A stretch of 64,000 nt of DNA, from contig JAVERT010000010.1 in NCBI GenBank assembly GCA_034006985.1, positions 1-64,000 on the forward strand, given 5' to 3'. The DNA is from Gudongella sp034006985 (lineage in GTDB: Bacteria > Bacillota > Clostridia > Tissierellales > Tissierellaceae). The position numbers and the translations under genes were made by a program. Under the pieces are notes generated by a model, which searched no databases, was not told where the DNA came from, and saw only the letters and a program-made list of their open reading frames with translations. Shown here piece by piece: positions 1 to 8,487 of this stretch (position 1 is its first letter; each line of letters opens with the position of its first letter).

Positions 1-19
1 TAATTATATCTTTCCGCAT
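1..19 (-). CDS. possible 5' end of a gene running off the left edge
   Basis: On the minus strand an ATG (complement of 17-19) follows a GGGGAG ribosome-binding motif by about five bases and opens a frame MRKDII that leaves the window. Only six codons are visible, so no family can be assigned. The start context is good, but the fragment is too short to exclude chance. The 218 bases between it and the next gene would then be a divergent promoter region. Confidence 0.25.
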
Positions 20-237
20 AATATCTCCCCATTCACATTTATGATAGAATTATTATACAAGAAAGATGTACAAATTTGTGTATTTTGAGATTCTAATTTT
101 TGTGTATTTTTATGTTATCATTTACAGGAGAAAGGATATAAATAAATTTGGTCGAATTCAAAACCGATATAATAAAAATCTGTGGGCTATTTTTAAATAG
201 GATGGTGTGTTTAATATTTAATTGAAGAGGTGAAATA

Positions 238-477
238 ATGTATAAATTTAAAGACAATGATAAACAATTAATGCTTAAAGAAATTGCAAATTATTTTGAA
301 GAAGAATTTGATTTAGAACTGGGGATTATAGCTTCGGAGAATGCTCTTGATTTTTTTACACAGTTAATAGGAGGCAAGGTTTATAATATTGCCCTTGATG
401 ATGTTAGAATTTTTTATGAAAATTATTCGGCTAACCTTCAAACAGATTATTTTACTCTGTATAGGGATATGAGATAA
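238..477 (+). CDS. DUF2164 family small protein
   Basis: This 79-residue protein resembles the DUF2164 family of short cytoplasmic proteins: an N-terminal helix, then a segment with YFEEEFDLELG followed by a conserved LDFF...YN pattern (residues about 19-50). No function is known for the family. The ATG follows a GAAGAGGTG ribosome site. It lies 52 bp upstream of the pyridoxamine kinase gene in the same direction and could be cotranscribed. Family assignment is from memory of the pattern, not a search. Confidence 0.7.
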   Translation: MYKFKDNDKQLMLKEIANYFEEEFDLELGIIASENALDFFTQLIGGKVYNIALDDVRIFYENYSANLQTDYFTLYRDMR

Positions 478-529
478 AAGATATACTGTGTTATAATTCG
501 GGTACGAGGAAAATGAAAAGAGGGATATT

Positions 530-1345
530 TTGAGTGATAAAGTGTTGTTAATTAATGACTTGGCAGGGTATGGTAAAGTTGCACTTTCGGCGATGATTCC
601 AGTTTTATCGCATATGGGTTTTGATTTGTATAATCTTCCAACAGCCTTGGTATCTAATACTTTAGATTATGGAAAGTTTGACATATTAGAGACAACAGAT
701 TATATGAAAAATACAATCGCTGTGTGGGAAGAACTAGGTTTTGGTTTTGATGCGATATCTACAGGTTTTATAGTTTCCCAAGAACAGGTTAAAGTTGTTT
801 TAGATTATTGTAGAGAACAAGCTAAGAAAGATACAAAAATATTTGTTGATCCTATAATGGGTGATGATGGTAAGTTATATAATGGAGTGACAGAAAAAAC
901 CATCGAATATATGAGAGATTTATGTTCAGTTGCAGATTATGTTTTACCAAATTATACAGAAGCTGCATTTCTAGGAGGATTTCATATAGAAGAATCAACT
1001 ATAAGTTATAAAGAAGCCCGTACGATTGTTGATAAATTAAGAGAAATTGGTGCAAAATCAGTTATTGTTACAAGCATGAATATAGATAATCAGATGACAG
1101 TAATGGGATATGATTTCAATAAAGACTATTATTTTATGCTTCCGTTTGAGAGTATTCCTGTTAGATTCCCAGGAACTGGGGATATATTTTCAGCTGTTTT
1201 GATGGGAAATATACTTTCAGGCAAGTCCTTGGAGTCGAGTGTTCAAATCGCAATGGATTATGTAAAAAAACTTATTGTGCTTAATAAAGACAACAAGGAT
1301 AAGTTTAAAGGAATACCAATAGAAGCATGGTTACACAAGATGTAG
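530..1345 (+). CDS. pyridoxal/pyridoxamine kinase (PfkB/ribokinase fold)
   Basis: This 271-residue protein matches PdxK/PdxY-type kinases, which phosphorylate B6 vitamers with ATP in the salvage route to pyridoxal 5'-phosphate. The N-terminus LINDLAGYGKVAL is the typical substrate-binding start. DPIMGDDGK (near residue 107) and a C-terminal FPGTGDIFSA motif carry the anion-hole glycines and the catalytic aspartate expected for the fold. The start is a TTG with AGAGGGA seven bases upstream; no better in-frame ATG exists nearby. Length is normal for the family. PLP supply suits an amino-acid fermenter. Confidence 0.88.
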   Translation: MSDKVLLINDLAGYGKVALSAMIPVLSHMGFDLYNLPTALVSNTLDYGKFDILETTDYMKNTIAVWEELGFGFDAISTGFIVSQEQVKVVLDYCREQAKKDTKIFVDPIMGDDGKLYNGVTEKTIEYMRDLCSVADYVLPNYTEAAFLGGFHIEESTISYKEARTIVDKLREIGAKSVIVTSMNIDNQMTVMGYDFNKDYYFMLPFESIPVRFPGTGDIFSAVLMGNILSGKSLESSVQIAMDYVKKLIVLNKDNKDKFKGIPIEAWLHKM

Positions 1346-1381
1346 GTATAGGTATATGGATAAGATAATAGGATTTAAGTA

Positions 1382-2104
1382 TTAACGTGGATTGAGTAGT
1401 CGCATCCTATATGCATTTTTTGCTGTATCACTTAACTTTTTCATCAATTTGTTATTTACATAACTACCTATTACAGCACCTATTAATGGTATCATTTGAA
1501 ATAGCTTTGCAAGATCTAGATAATCTCTGTACTCTTGTTGAAATTCTCTCCACTGGAAGTCATTTATATCATCTGGGAGCGAAGAAATATAAACATCCCA
1601 ATTATTCATTCTAGAAAACACCTTATTTACATGAGCTTTGCTTGAAAATGCTAACTCAAATATATTTAGAATAAAGAGTCTTTCTCTATAATCATCTACA
1701 TTAAATCCATAAATTCCAGCTACTTCAAACAAAAATTTAAACTTAATAGTCATTAGTAAGGGAAAATCGGCAAGACCGGATACAATACCACCAGCACCTG
1801 TTGCAGCACCTTCTAGTGTTGCCGCAGTTGAATAAAAGTTAGTCTTTTCTTTAAGAATCTTTTCTCTTTGTGCCAATGTATATCCATATAGTGGTTTTCC
1901 TTTACCAAACTTAGAACCAAAAAGTGCAAGCTTAGTTATATTTTTTACAGTGGAGGTTATAAATTCATGATACTTCTCGGGGAATAAATCGTTTATTCTT
2001 TTTTGAGTTCCTTTGGATATTCTTTGAGATATAGAAGGTCTCTTTTCCATATTTTTTTTCCAAATATTTAATTCTTGCCTAGCTCTATTTTCATAAGAAG
2101 ACAT
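1382..2104 (-). CDS. EcsC family protein
   Basis: This 240-residue protein carries the EcsC-family hallmark: a glycine-rich stretch with GAATGAGGIVSGLADFPLL near residues 99-117, followed by a KFLFEVAGIYG segment and a C-terminal hydrophobic helix (about 199-215, LFQMIPLIGAVIGSY). EcsC proteins are often linked to ABC transporter operons in bacilli, but their biochemical role is unsettled. Here the gene is alone, convergent with the kinase gene (36 bp between the stops) and divergent from the nitroreductase gene. No ABC transporter is adjacent. Confidence 0.75.
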   Translation of the reverse strand: MSSYENRARQELNIWKKNMEKRPSISQRISKGTQKRINDLFPEKYHEFITSTVKNITKLALFGSKFGKGKPLYGYTLAQREKILKEKTNFYSTAATLEGAATGAGGIVSGLADFPLLMTIKFKFLFEVAGIYGFNVDDYRERLFILNIFELAFSSKAHVNKVFSRMNNWDVYISSLPDDINDFQWREFQQEYRDYLDLAKLFQMIPLIGAVIGSYVNNKLMKKLSDTAKNAYRMRLLNPR

Positions 2105-2284
2105 AAAATCACCATTTCTTTTTAGATTAGTTGAATTATTTTAAATATACCCCAAGGAAGGTATAAATGATAGTGCTTTTTGTTTTATTTATAAGATCTA
2201 CATAACAATAATTAAAAAATATATTTTAGGGTAAACATTAGTTTAGAGAGAATATATTTAATATAAGAAAATGGGAGTGTTTAT

Positions 2285-3139
2285 ATGAGTTTGCATAAAT
2301 CAATTTTTGAAATTATAAAGACCAGAAAATCGGTTAGGAGTTATCTTGATAAAGAAATAGAAGAAGATGAATTAAAAAAAATAATGAGAGATATCAACAA
2401 GTTTCAAGGTCCGTTTAGAGATGAAGTTAGATTTGAGTTAATTATAGATGATAAAGTGTCTTTAAACGAAGCTAAGCTAGGAACTTATGGAATTATCCAA
2501 GGGGCCAAATATTATCTAGCTGTAATAGCTACTCGAGATAAAGAGTGCTTATTTGAGCTTGGATATGCTACTGAAAGAGCAATTTTGTATCTTACCGATA
2601 GAAATCTAGGGACATGTTGGATGGGCGGAACTTTTGAAAGAGCTAATTTTGCAAATAAAGTTGAGTTGAAAGAGGGAGAGTATCTTCCAGTAGTTGTTCC
2701 ATTTGGTTATATAAAGGATAAGCAAAGTATTAAGGATAAAATGATTAGAATGTCTGCTGGTTCTGATAAAAGAACCGATTGGGGCGGAGTTTTCTTTAAT
2801 GAAGAATTTGGAAAGCCACTTCATCCTAATGATGCAGGCTTATATAAGTCAGCCCTTGAGGCTGTTAGAGTTGCACCTTCTGCTTCAAATAAGCAACCTT
2901 GGAGGGTAATTAAAAAAGGAAATGATTATGAATTTTATTTAAATCCAACTCCTGGATATGGAGATAAACTTGGATTCAATATTCAAGAAGTCGATATTGG
3001 GATTGCCATGTGTCATTTTGAAATGGTTGCTATAGAAGATGATCTTAAAGGTCAATGGGATATAAGTTTAGGCAATAAAGAAAAAAATAAAGATGATATG
3101 ATTTATGTTGCGAAGTGGAGAACACCTGCTGCAAATTAA
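2285..3139 (+). CDS. nitroreductase family flavoprotein (TM1586-like)
   Basis: The protein (284 aa) begins with the nitroreductase motif IIKTRKSVRSYLDKEI (residues 9-24), which binds FMN phosphate, and has a second half containing APSASNKQPWR (residues about 198-208), the usual flavin-contacting SxxNxQPW element. Such two-lobed proteins bind FMN and reduce small electrophiles with NAD(P)H; the substrate is unknown. The peroxiredoxin gene starts 21 bp after its stop, so the two are probably one redox operon. Confidence 0.82.
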   Translation: MSLHKSIFEIIKTRKSVRSYLDKEIEEDELKKIMRDINKFQGPFRDEVRFELIIDDKVSLNEAKLGTYGIIQGAKYYLAVIATRDKECLFELGYATERAILYLTDRNLGTCWMGGTFERANFANKVELKEGEYLPVVVPFGYIKDKQSIKDKMIRMSAGSDKRTDWGGVFFNEEFGKPLHPNDAGLYKSALEAVRVAPSASNKQPWRVIKKGNDYEFYLNPTPGYGDKLGFNIQEVDIGIAMCHFEMVAIEDDLKGQWDISLGNKEKNKDDMIYVAKWRTPAAN

Positions 3140-3160
3140 TCACAATACAGGAGGGGGACT

Positions 3161-3610
3161 ATGACAAAATACGATTTCAAATTAAAAGAAACTGATGGCA
3201 AGGAAGTATCTTTAGAGGATTACAGAGGGAAAAATGTAATAGTTTATTTTTATCCTAAAGACAATACACCTGGCTGAACAGTTGAAGCTAAAGGATTCAG
3301 AGATCTGAATCAAGAGTTTGAAGAATTAAATACAGTGATTTTGGGTATAAGCAAGGACAATCTAGATTCTCATAAAAAATTTAGAGATAAGTTCGATTTA
3401 AATTTTCACTTACTAAGTGACCCAGACTCAGAAGTCCAAAAGAAGTTTGATGTGTGGAAACCTAAAAAAATGTTTGGAAAAGAATTTATGGGAACAGAAA
3501 GAGCAACTTTTGTGTTTGATAAAAAAGGAGAACTAAAAAAAGAATATAGGAAAGTAAAGGCTGATGGACATGCAGATGAAGTGTTAAGCTTTGTGAAAGA
3601 AAATCTTTAA
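3161..3610 (+). CDS. bcp: selenocysteine-containing peroxiredoxin (Bcp/PrxQ type), UGA-decoded
   Basis: Reading through an in-frame UGA at 3275-3277 gives a continuous 149-residue Bcp/PrxQ peroxiredoxin. The context is YPKDNTPG-U-TVEAKGFRD, where the family has PGCT.EAC.FRD, so selenocysteine 39 replaces the peroxidatic cysteine. Such enzymes reduce H2O2 and organic peroxides. The usual resolving cysteine five residues later is absent, and no cysteine codon occurs anywhere in the gene, so this would be a one-Sec enzyme needing an external thiol reductant. The start is an ATG with GGAGGGGG five bases upstream. A SECIS-like hairpin follows the UGA. A conventional gene caller would report only a fragment from 3335 or a pseudogene. 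The nitroreductase gene ends 21 bp upstream. Confidence 0.9.
3294..3311 (+). promoter_or_regulatory. bacterial SECIS hairpin for UGA decoding
   Basis: GATTCAG (3294-3300) and CTGAATC (3305-3311) form a perfect 7-bp stem around the tetraloop AGAT. The loop starts 24 nt after the UGA, and its G is 25 nt after it. Bacterial SECIS elements lie within the coding region just after the UGA, with a small apical loop carrying a G recognised by SelB, so position and shape both fit. SelB binding is inferred. Confidence 0.8.
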
Positions 3611-3618
3611 TTATTTAT

Positions 3619-3652
3619 AATCAAGCTATGATGAATTATAGCTTGATTTTTA
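3619..3652 (+). terminator. rho-independent terminator after the selenoperoxiredoxin gene
   Basis: An 11-bp stem, AATCAAGCTAT (3619-3629) pairing with ATAGCTTGATT (3638-3648), is followed by TTTTTAT. It starts nine bases after the peroxiredoxin stop and should end the nitroreductase/peroxiredoxin transcript. Confidence 0.75.
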
Positions 3653-3667
3653 TGAGGAGTTGAGCAA

Positions 3668-4534
3668 ATGAGATATGAAGGAAGTGTTTACAGGCCACCA
3701 TCTGAGGCTATGAGTTTTATACTTCAGGCAACGATAGGTTGTTCACATAATGAATGTACTTTTTGCAGTATGTATAAAGACAAACAATTTAGAATAAGAA
3801 AAATGTCGGAAATCCTAGAAGACATATATGAAGCAAGGACTATTTATTCTAGAATAAAGAAGATTTTTATTGCAGATGGAGATGCTTTAATAATAAAGAC
3901 AGAGGACTTAATTCAGATTATAAATGAGCTTAAGGTAGTATTTCCAGAAGTAGAAAGTATTGGGATTTATTCATCCCCAAAGAGTGTTCACAATAAGAGC
4001 ATAGAAGAACTTATTGAATTAAGAAAAGCGGGTCTTAAAATTGCATACCTTGGGCTTGAATCAGGTAGTGATAAAATACTCCAGTTAGTTAATAAAGGCG
4101 ATGATTCTAGGGGGATAATAGAGGCAGGTCTTAGACTTAAAGAGGCAGGGATACTTTTATCAGTAACAGTAATTTCAGGTCTTGGTGGCAAAACTCTTTG
4201 GGAGGAGCACGCTTTGGAAACAGCTAAAGTAGTAAATAAAATCAATCCAAACTATCTTGGATTATTAACATTAATGATTGAACCAGGAACTCCACTTTAT
4301 GAGACTTATTCAAAAGGTGAATTTCTGATCCTTAATCCTGTAGAGGTTGCAGAAGAAACTCTTTTATTACTAGAAAATTTAAATTGTCCAGGATGCGTTT
4401 TTAGAAGCAACCATGCTTCTAATTACGTTTCACTCAAAGGGACATTAAATGGAGATAAGGAAGAAATGATTCTAGAATTAAAAGAGGCTTTAGAGGATAG
4501 TGATTTTAAAGAAGAGTGGTTAAGAAGATTATAG
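3668..4534 (+). CDS. radical SAM protein with CX4CX2C cluster motif
   Basis: The 288-residue protein has a cysteine triad at C25, C30 and C33 (GCSHNECTFCSMY), a CX4CX2C spacing rather than the canonical CX3CX2C. Downstream elements suit an Elp3/coproporphyrinogen-like radical SAM barrel: IADGDAL (about 80-86), YLGLESGSDKIL (about 127-138) and a late GTPLYE. It should bind a [4Fe-4S] cluster and cleave S-adenosylmethionine. The substrate is unknown. No B12 or second cluster domain is evident. It sits between the selenoperoxiredoxin and the encapsulin operon, but a terminator precedes it, so linkage to peroxide defence is only by position. Confidence 0.85.
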   Translation: MRYEGSVYRPPSEAMSFILQATIGCSHNECTFCSMYKDKQFRIRKMSEILEDIYEARTIYSRIKKIFIADGDALIIKTEDLIQIINELKVVFPEVESIGIYSSPKSVHNKSIEELIELRKAGLKIAYLGLESGSDKILQLVNKGDDSRGIIEAGLRLKEAGILLSVTVISGLGGKTLWEEHALETAKVVNKINPNYLGLLTLMIEPGTPLYETYSKGEFLILNPVEVAEETLLLLENLNCPGCVFRSNHASNYVSLKGTLNGDKEEMILELKEALEDSDFKEEWLRRL

Positions 4535-4603
4535 ACTTTGTTTATTTTTAGAAAATGAGGGTAAATTTTGAAGGAGATGTAAATTAGAAAGGGAGGTAAT
4601 TTA

Positions 4604-4948
4604 ATGAGTAATCAATATCATGAACCAGTAGAAAAACTTGATGAGCAGACCATGAATTTGACACGAGCATTAATGAGTTTAAAAGAGGAGATTGAGGCAA
4701 TTGATTGGTACAATCAGAGAGTTGCTGCAACAGAGGATAAAGATTTAGAAGCAATTCTTGCTCACAATAGAGATGAAGAGATTGAACATGCCGTAATGAC
4801 ACTTGAATGGTTAAGAAGAAATATGGGGACGAAATGGGATGAGGAAATGAGAACTTATTTATTTACAGAGGGATCCATAACTCATCTTGAAGATGCTGTT
4901 CAAGAAGGAAAAGTTGAAAAAGGGTTAAGTATAGGAGATTTGAAATAG
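4604..4948 (+). CDS. encapsulated ferritin-like protein (EncFtn), encapsulin cargo
   Basis: This 114-residue two-helix protein has the EncFtn ferroxidase set at matching spacing: E29, W35, E59 and H62 correspond to E32, W38, E62 and H65 of the Rhodospirillum rubrum protein. EncFtn forms an annular decamer that oxidises Fe2+ inside an encapsulin shell. The C-terminus ends GLSIGDLK, which looks like a cargo-loading peptide of the family (pattern G-L-x-I/V-G-x-L). The start follows an AAGGGAGG site. The shell gene starts 12 bp downstream. Confidence 0.92.
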   Translation: MSNQYHEPVEKLDEQTMNLTRALMSLKEEIEAIDWYNQRVAATEDKDLEAILAHNRDEEIEHAVMTLEWLRRNMGTKWDEEMRTYLFTEGSITHLEDAVQEGKVEKGLSIGDLK

Positions 4949-4959
4949 GAGGAATAAAT

Positions 4960-5742
4960 ATGTTATATAGAGAACTTGCACCTGTCTCAACAAACGCATG
5001 GGAGGAGATAGATGAAAGGGCAGCAGAAGTTTTAAAGATGGTATTATCTGCAAGGAAAGTAGTCAAGGTTAATGGGCCAAAAGGTCTAGATTTCAATGTA
5101 ATATCTGAAGGTAGGCTTGGTGAAACACAAGAAGAAGGAAAGGTATGCTATGGTAATTACAATGTGTTACCACTTACAGAAACAAGGATAGAGTTCGAAA
5201 TAGATAGATGGGAACTTGATAACATTGAAAGAGGAGCTAAAGATATTGAATTAGCGCCGCTTGAAGATGCATTAAAAGAATTAGCAATGGTAGAAGAAAA
5301 AGCCGTTTATAATGGGCTTGAAAAATCCAATATAGAAGGACTCGCACAATTTGGTGAAGAAATGAATTTTGGAAACAATTCAAAAGAAATTATGGAGGGC
5401 ATTTTAAAAGGAGTTTTAAAATTACGAGGAAATTATGCAGTTGGAGCTTATACCTTAGTGGTAGGAGAGGAAGCTTATAAAAGGATTTTATCACAAGAGG
5501 GTGGTGGATATCCATTAAACAAAAGATTAGAAACTCTAATCGAGGGGAAAATTGTATTTAGCCGTGCTGTAAAAGGTGCATATTTAATACCTTATGACAA
5601 TGATAATTTAGAACTGACTATAGGCAGAGATTTTTCAATTGGTTATCAAAATCATACTGCTGAAAAAGTAAGATTCTTTGCAACAGAGTCCTTTACATTT
5701 AGAGTATTAGATTCAGGATTAGTAGTTAAATTTAATCTTTAA
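4960..5742 (+). CDS. encapsulin nanocompartment shell protein (family 1)
   Basis: The 260-residue protein is a linocin M18/encapsulin homologue with the HK97 phage capsid fold. It opens with LYRELAPVSTNAWEEIDERA, the typical N-terminal helix that lines the lumen and binds cargo peptides. The E-loop region has NVLPLTETRIEFEIDRWELD, and the end ELTIGRDFSIGY...FRVLDSGLVV is standard. Length is normal for shells of 60 subunits. With the EncFtn gene 12 bp upstream it should build an iron-mineralising compartment. A terminator follows 29 bases after the stop. Confidence 0.95.
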   Translation: MLYRELAPVSTNAWEEIDERAAEVLKMVLSARKVVKVNGPKGLDFNVISEGRLGETQEEGKVCYGNYNVLPLTETRIEFEIDRWELDNIERGAKDIELAPLEDALKELAMVEEKAVYNGLEKSNIEGLAQFGEEMNFGNNSKEIMEGILKGVLKLRGNYAVGAYTLVVGEEAYKRILSQEGGGYPLNKRLETLIEGKIVFSRAVKGAYLIPYDNDNLELTIGRDFSIGYQNHTAEKVRFFATESFTFRVLDSGLVVKFNL

Positions 5743-5770
5743 AAAAAGCAAGGTTGCTTTGAAATGAAAA

Positions 5771-5817
5771 ACACTCCAAATATTAGATGAAAAACTAATA
5801 TTTGGGGTGTTTTTTTA
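5771..5817. terminator. bidirectional terminator between encapsulin and K+ channel genes
   Basis: A 16-bp imperfect stem, ACACTCCAAATATTAG (5771-5786) with CTAATATTTGGGGTGT (5795-5810), is followed by a T-run on the plus strand. The convergent channel gene ends inside the T-run side, so the hairpin probably serves both transcripts. Confidence 0.75.
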
Positions 5818-6834
5818 TAATTCTCTTTTCCCTTTATCACAAGCTAGTTTTCTTAGCTCAAAGACCTGCTCTTGTTTTCCTAAAACAATCATAGTATCAC
5901 CAATTTTTAGAGTTTCATCAGAACTTGGATTAAATTCAAGCTTTTTAGAATCATTCTTTTTAATTGCGAGTACAATAAGACCAGTTTTTTCAGGAATTTT
6001 TATTTCTCTTAGTGTCATATCAGCTATGGAGGAGTTTTCACAAATAACAACATCTTCAAGATCTAAAACCACATCCCCAGCATGTGTAACTATATCAAGA
6101 AATGATATTACCGTAGGGTTAAGCATTAGTGCAGCCATTCTGTTTCCACCTATTTCATCTGGAGAAATAGTATTATTTGCACCGGCAATTTTAAGCTTTT
6201 GATGTGCACTTTTATCAATTGCTCTGGAAACTATATATAAATTTTTATTTAACTCTCGAGCGGTAAGTACTGTAAAAACATTATCAGCATCTTTTGATAA
6301 AGCTGCAATTAGGCCTTTTGCAGAATGTATCCCAGCGTTTATTAAAATTTCATCTTGTGTTGCATCTCCTTTTAGGGCGGGAATCCCCATATCTATTAAT
6401 TCTTTAATAATTTCCTCATCTTGCTCTATAATGACAAAATCAACATTGCTTTTTTGAAATCTTTTCATTGCATTCCAACCAGTTTCACCAGCACCACATA
6501 GTATATAATGATCCTTAAATCCAGCTATCTTCTTCTCCATAATTCGCCTCCTAATAGCATCTCTGACATCACCCTCCATTAATGAGGATATGATTCTCGT
6601 AAAAAGATATCCAACACTACCTAAACTAATTATTATTAGAAATACAGAAAACAACTTGGCATCCACATCCATTTTTGCAACTTCTGTATAACCAACAGTA
6701 GAGATAGTTATAATAGTCATATAAAATGCATCTACAAAGGAAACATCTAGAAAGACTTGGTATCCAATCGTTCCCAATGCAACTATTCCCAATAATATAT
6801 ATATAAAAATCAGAACATTACCTTTATGGTTCAT
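5815..6834 (-). CDS. potassium channel protein with RCK (TrkA-N/TrkA-C) domain
   Basis: The 339-residue protein has two membrane helices (about 6-26 and 62-86) flanking a pore loop with selectivity filter TVGYTE (46-51), then a Rossmann TrkA-N domain starting HYILCGAGETGWNAM (about 110-124) and a C-terminal TrkA-C domain ending near TMIVLGKQEQV. This is the MthK/KchA-like layout: a tetrameric K+ channel gated by ligand binding to RCK domains. The filter is TVGYTE rather than TVGYGD, a variation seen in such channels. The gene is alone. Confidence 0.9.
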   Translation of the reverse strand: MNHKGNVLIFIYILLGIVALGTIGYQVFLDVSFVDAFYMTIITISTVGYTEVAKMDVDAKLFSVFLIIISLGSVGYLFTRIISSLMEGDVRDAIRRRIMEKKIAGFKDHYILCGAGETGWNAMKRFQKSNVDFVIIEQDEEIIKELIDMGIPALKGDATQDEILINAGIHSAKGLIAALSKDADNVFTVLTARELNKNLYIVSRAIDKSAHQKLKIAGANNTISPDEIGGNRMAALMLNPTVISFLDIVTHAGDVVLDLEDVVICENSSIADMTLREIKIPEKTGLIVLAIKKNDSKKLEFNPSSDETLKIGDTMIVLGKQEQVFELRKLACDKGKREL

Positions 6835-6958
6835 AGCATCACCTAGTCCTTTATATATATATTATACTATAAGAAAGATATAATATATATAAACTAATTG
6901 TTTCGGGGCTCTAGATAAATTTTTGATGTAATGCTATAATTTATGCAGGAGTGATTTT

Positions 6959-8350
6959 GTGAGTGTTGATTATAATAAAAAAAGAGAATATTTACTGAAA
7001 AGTGATAATTTATATAAAAGTGTAATATATTTAGCATGGCCTGTCGTAATTCAATCTATTTTACAAGTATCAGTTGGAACAATTGATATAAAGATGGTTG
7101 GGACTGTAGGTGTAGATGCAATTTCTGCCGTGGGTACAAGTAGAAATATAATTATGATTCTTATGGTTTTAGTTATGGCAATATCAACTGGAACTACAGC
7201 TATGGTAGCTAGATTTGTTGGAAGCAGAGATAATAAAGGAGCGAGTGTAGTTGCTGGACAAGCGTTTATACTATCTCTATTATTATCTGCATTTATTATA
7301 CCAGTAGGTTTATTGACGAATGAATATAGTTTAAGACTTTTAGGTGTTGATGAAAATGTCTTAAAATTAGCAATGGAGTATATGCAAGTATTTTTTATAG
7401 CAATACCTTTTTTCCTTTTGTATTTTATGGCTAAGTCGATACTTCAAGGAGCTGGAGACACTAGAACCCCACTTTTTATAGATATAATTATGAATATTGT
7501 AAACATTGGTGGTAATTTTGTATTTATTTTTGGAATGTTTGGCTTTCCTGCATTTGGAGTAGCTGGTGCTGCTATGGGTACTGCCCTTTCTAGGTTTGTT
7601 GGTGTAATTTTAGGCTGGGGAGTACTTTTAAGTGGGAAATTTGAAGTTTCAGTTAGTTTAAAAGATATGTTTACTCCAATATGGAAGGCTTCAAAGCAAA
7701 TAGTTCAGATTGGTATTCCAGCTGGGCTACAAGGGCTTTCAAGAAATGCTAGTACATTTTTATTATTTGCGATATTAGCACGGACGATAGATTCAGCTTC
7801 AGCAGTGCCTGCTTTTGTAATTGGAACAAATTTAAATCAATACGCTTTAATGCCGGGACTTGCAATTGGTACAGCTGCAGCTACTTTAGCGGGGATGAAC
7901 TTAGGTGCAAATCAACCGGATAGAGCGGAAGCAAGCGGTCGGGCTACTGCCATTTTAGGAGCTATAGTAATGCTTTCTATTTCTGTATTATTTGTAATTT
8001 TCGCAAGGCCATTTATAAACTTTTTCCTAGATGTTCCAAATGAAGAAGTTGTAGATGTTGGTAGAAGATTCTTATTAATTGTTGCAGTTTCAGAACCTTT
8101 TCATGCTATTGCTATTATTTTTTCAAGAACTATGCAAGGGGCAGGATACACTAAAAAGCCCTTCCAGATTACTCTTATTACATGGTTAATTATTAGAGTT
8201 GGACTCTCTTATTTGCTTGCGCTTGGACTAGGTTTAGGTTCCTCTGGAGTTTGGATATCAATCAGCATAACTTCAATAATATCTGGGATACTTGTATACC
8301 TATTATTCAGACAAGGACATTGGAAGCATGTTGAGATTTATGGAGTGTAG
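6959..8350 (+). CDS. MATE family efflux transporter
   Basis: The 463-residue membrane protein has about 12 hydrophobic segments in two homologous halves: WPVVIQSILQVSVGTIDIKMVG (about 27-48) in the first half and IGIPAGLQGLSRN (about 251-263) in the second. This is the MATE pattern of Na+ or H+ driven drug and metabolite exporters, NorM/DinF group. The start is GTG preceded by GCAGGAGTG. It is a single-gene unit ended by a strong hairpin. The substrate cannot be told. Confidence 0.9.
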   Translation: MSVDYNKKREYLLKSDNLYKSVIYLAWPVVIQSILQVSVGTIDIKMVGTVGVDAISAVGTSRNIIMILMVLVMAISTGTTAMVARFVGSRDNKGASVVAGQAFILSLLLSAFIIPVGLLTNEYSLRLLGVDENVLKLAMEYMQVFFIAIPFFLLYFMAKSILQGAGDTRTPLFIDIIMNIVNIGGNFVFIFGMFGFPAFGVAGAAMGTALSRFVGVILGWGVLLSGKFEVSVSLKDMFTPIWKASKQIVQIGIPAGLQGLSRNASTFLLFAILARTIDSASAVPAFVIGTNLNQYALMPGLAIGTAAATLAGMNLGANQPDRAEASGRATAILGAIVMLSISVLFVIFARPFINFFLDVPNEEVVDVGRRFLLIVAVSEPFHAIAIIFSRTMQGAGYTKKPFQITLITWLIIRVGLSYLLALGLGLGSSGVWISISITSIISGILVYLLFRQGHWKHVEIYGV

Positions 8351-8407
8351 AGATAATTCACAATGCGCAGTTCACAAATCATAATTTTAATATATTAAAA
8401 AACTCCT

Positions 8408-8449
8408 ATACCTATTATACCTTTATGGGGTATAATAGGTATGTGTTTT
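8408..8449 (+). terminator. terminator after the MATE gene
   Basis: ATACCTATTATACC (8408-8421) pairs with GGTATAATAGGTAT (8429-8442) over a short loop and is followed by GTGTTTTG. The T-run is short, but the stem is long and perfect. Confidence 0.6.
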
Positions 8450-8487
8450 GGGTATAAACAAATTAGAATTTGTGTAAGGAGGTTTTT

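Noticed and set aside
3335..3610. a separate 91-residue gene starting after the UGA
   Set aside because: Its start GTG lacks a ribosome site and it is in frame with a complete peroxiredoxin N-terminus across the UGA.
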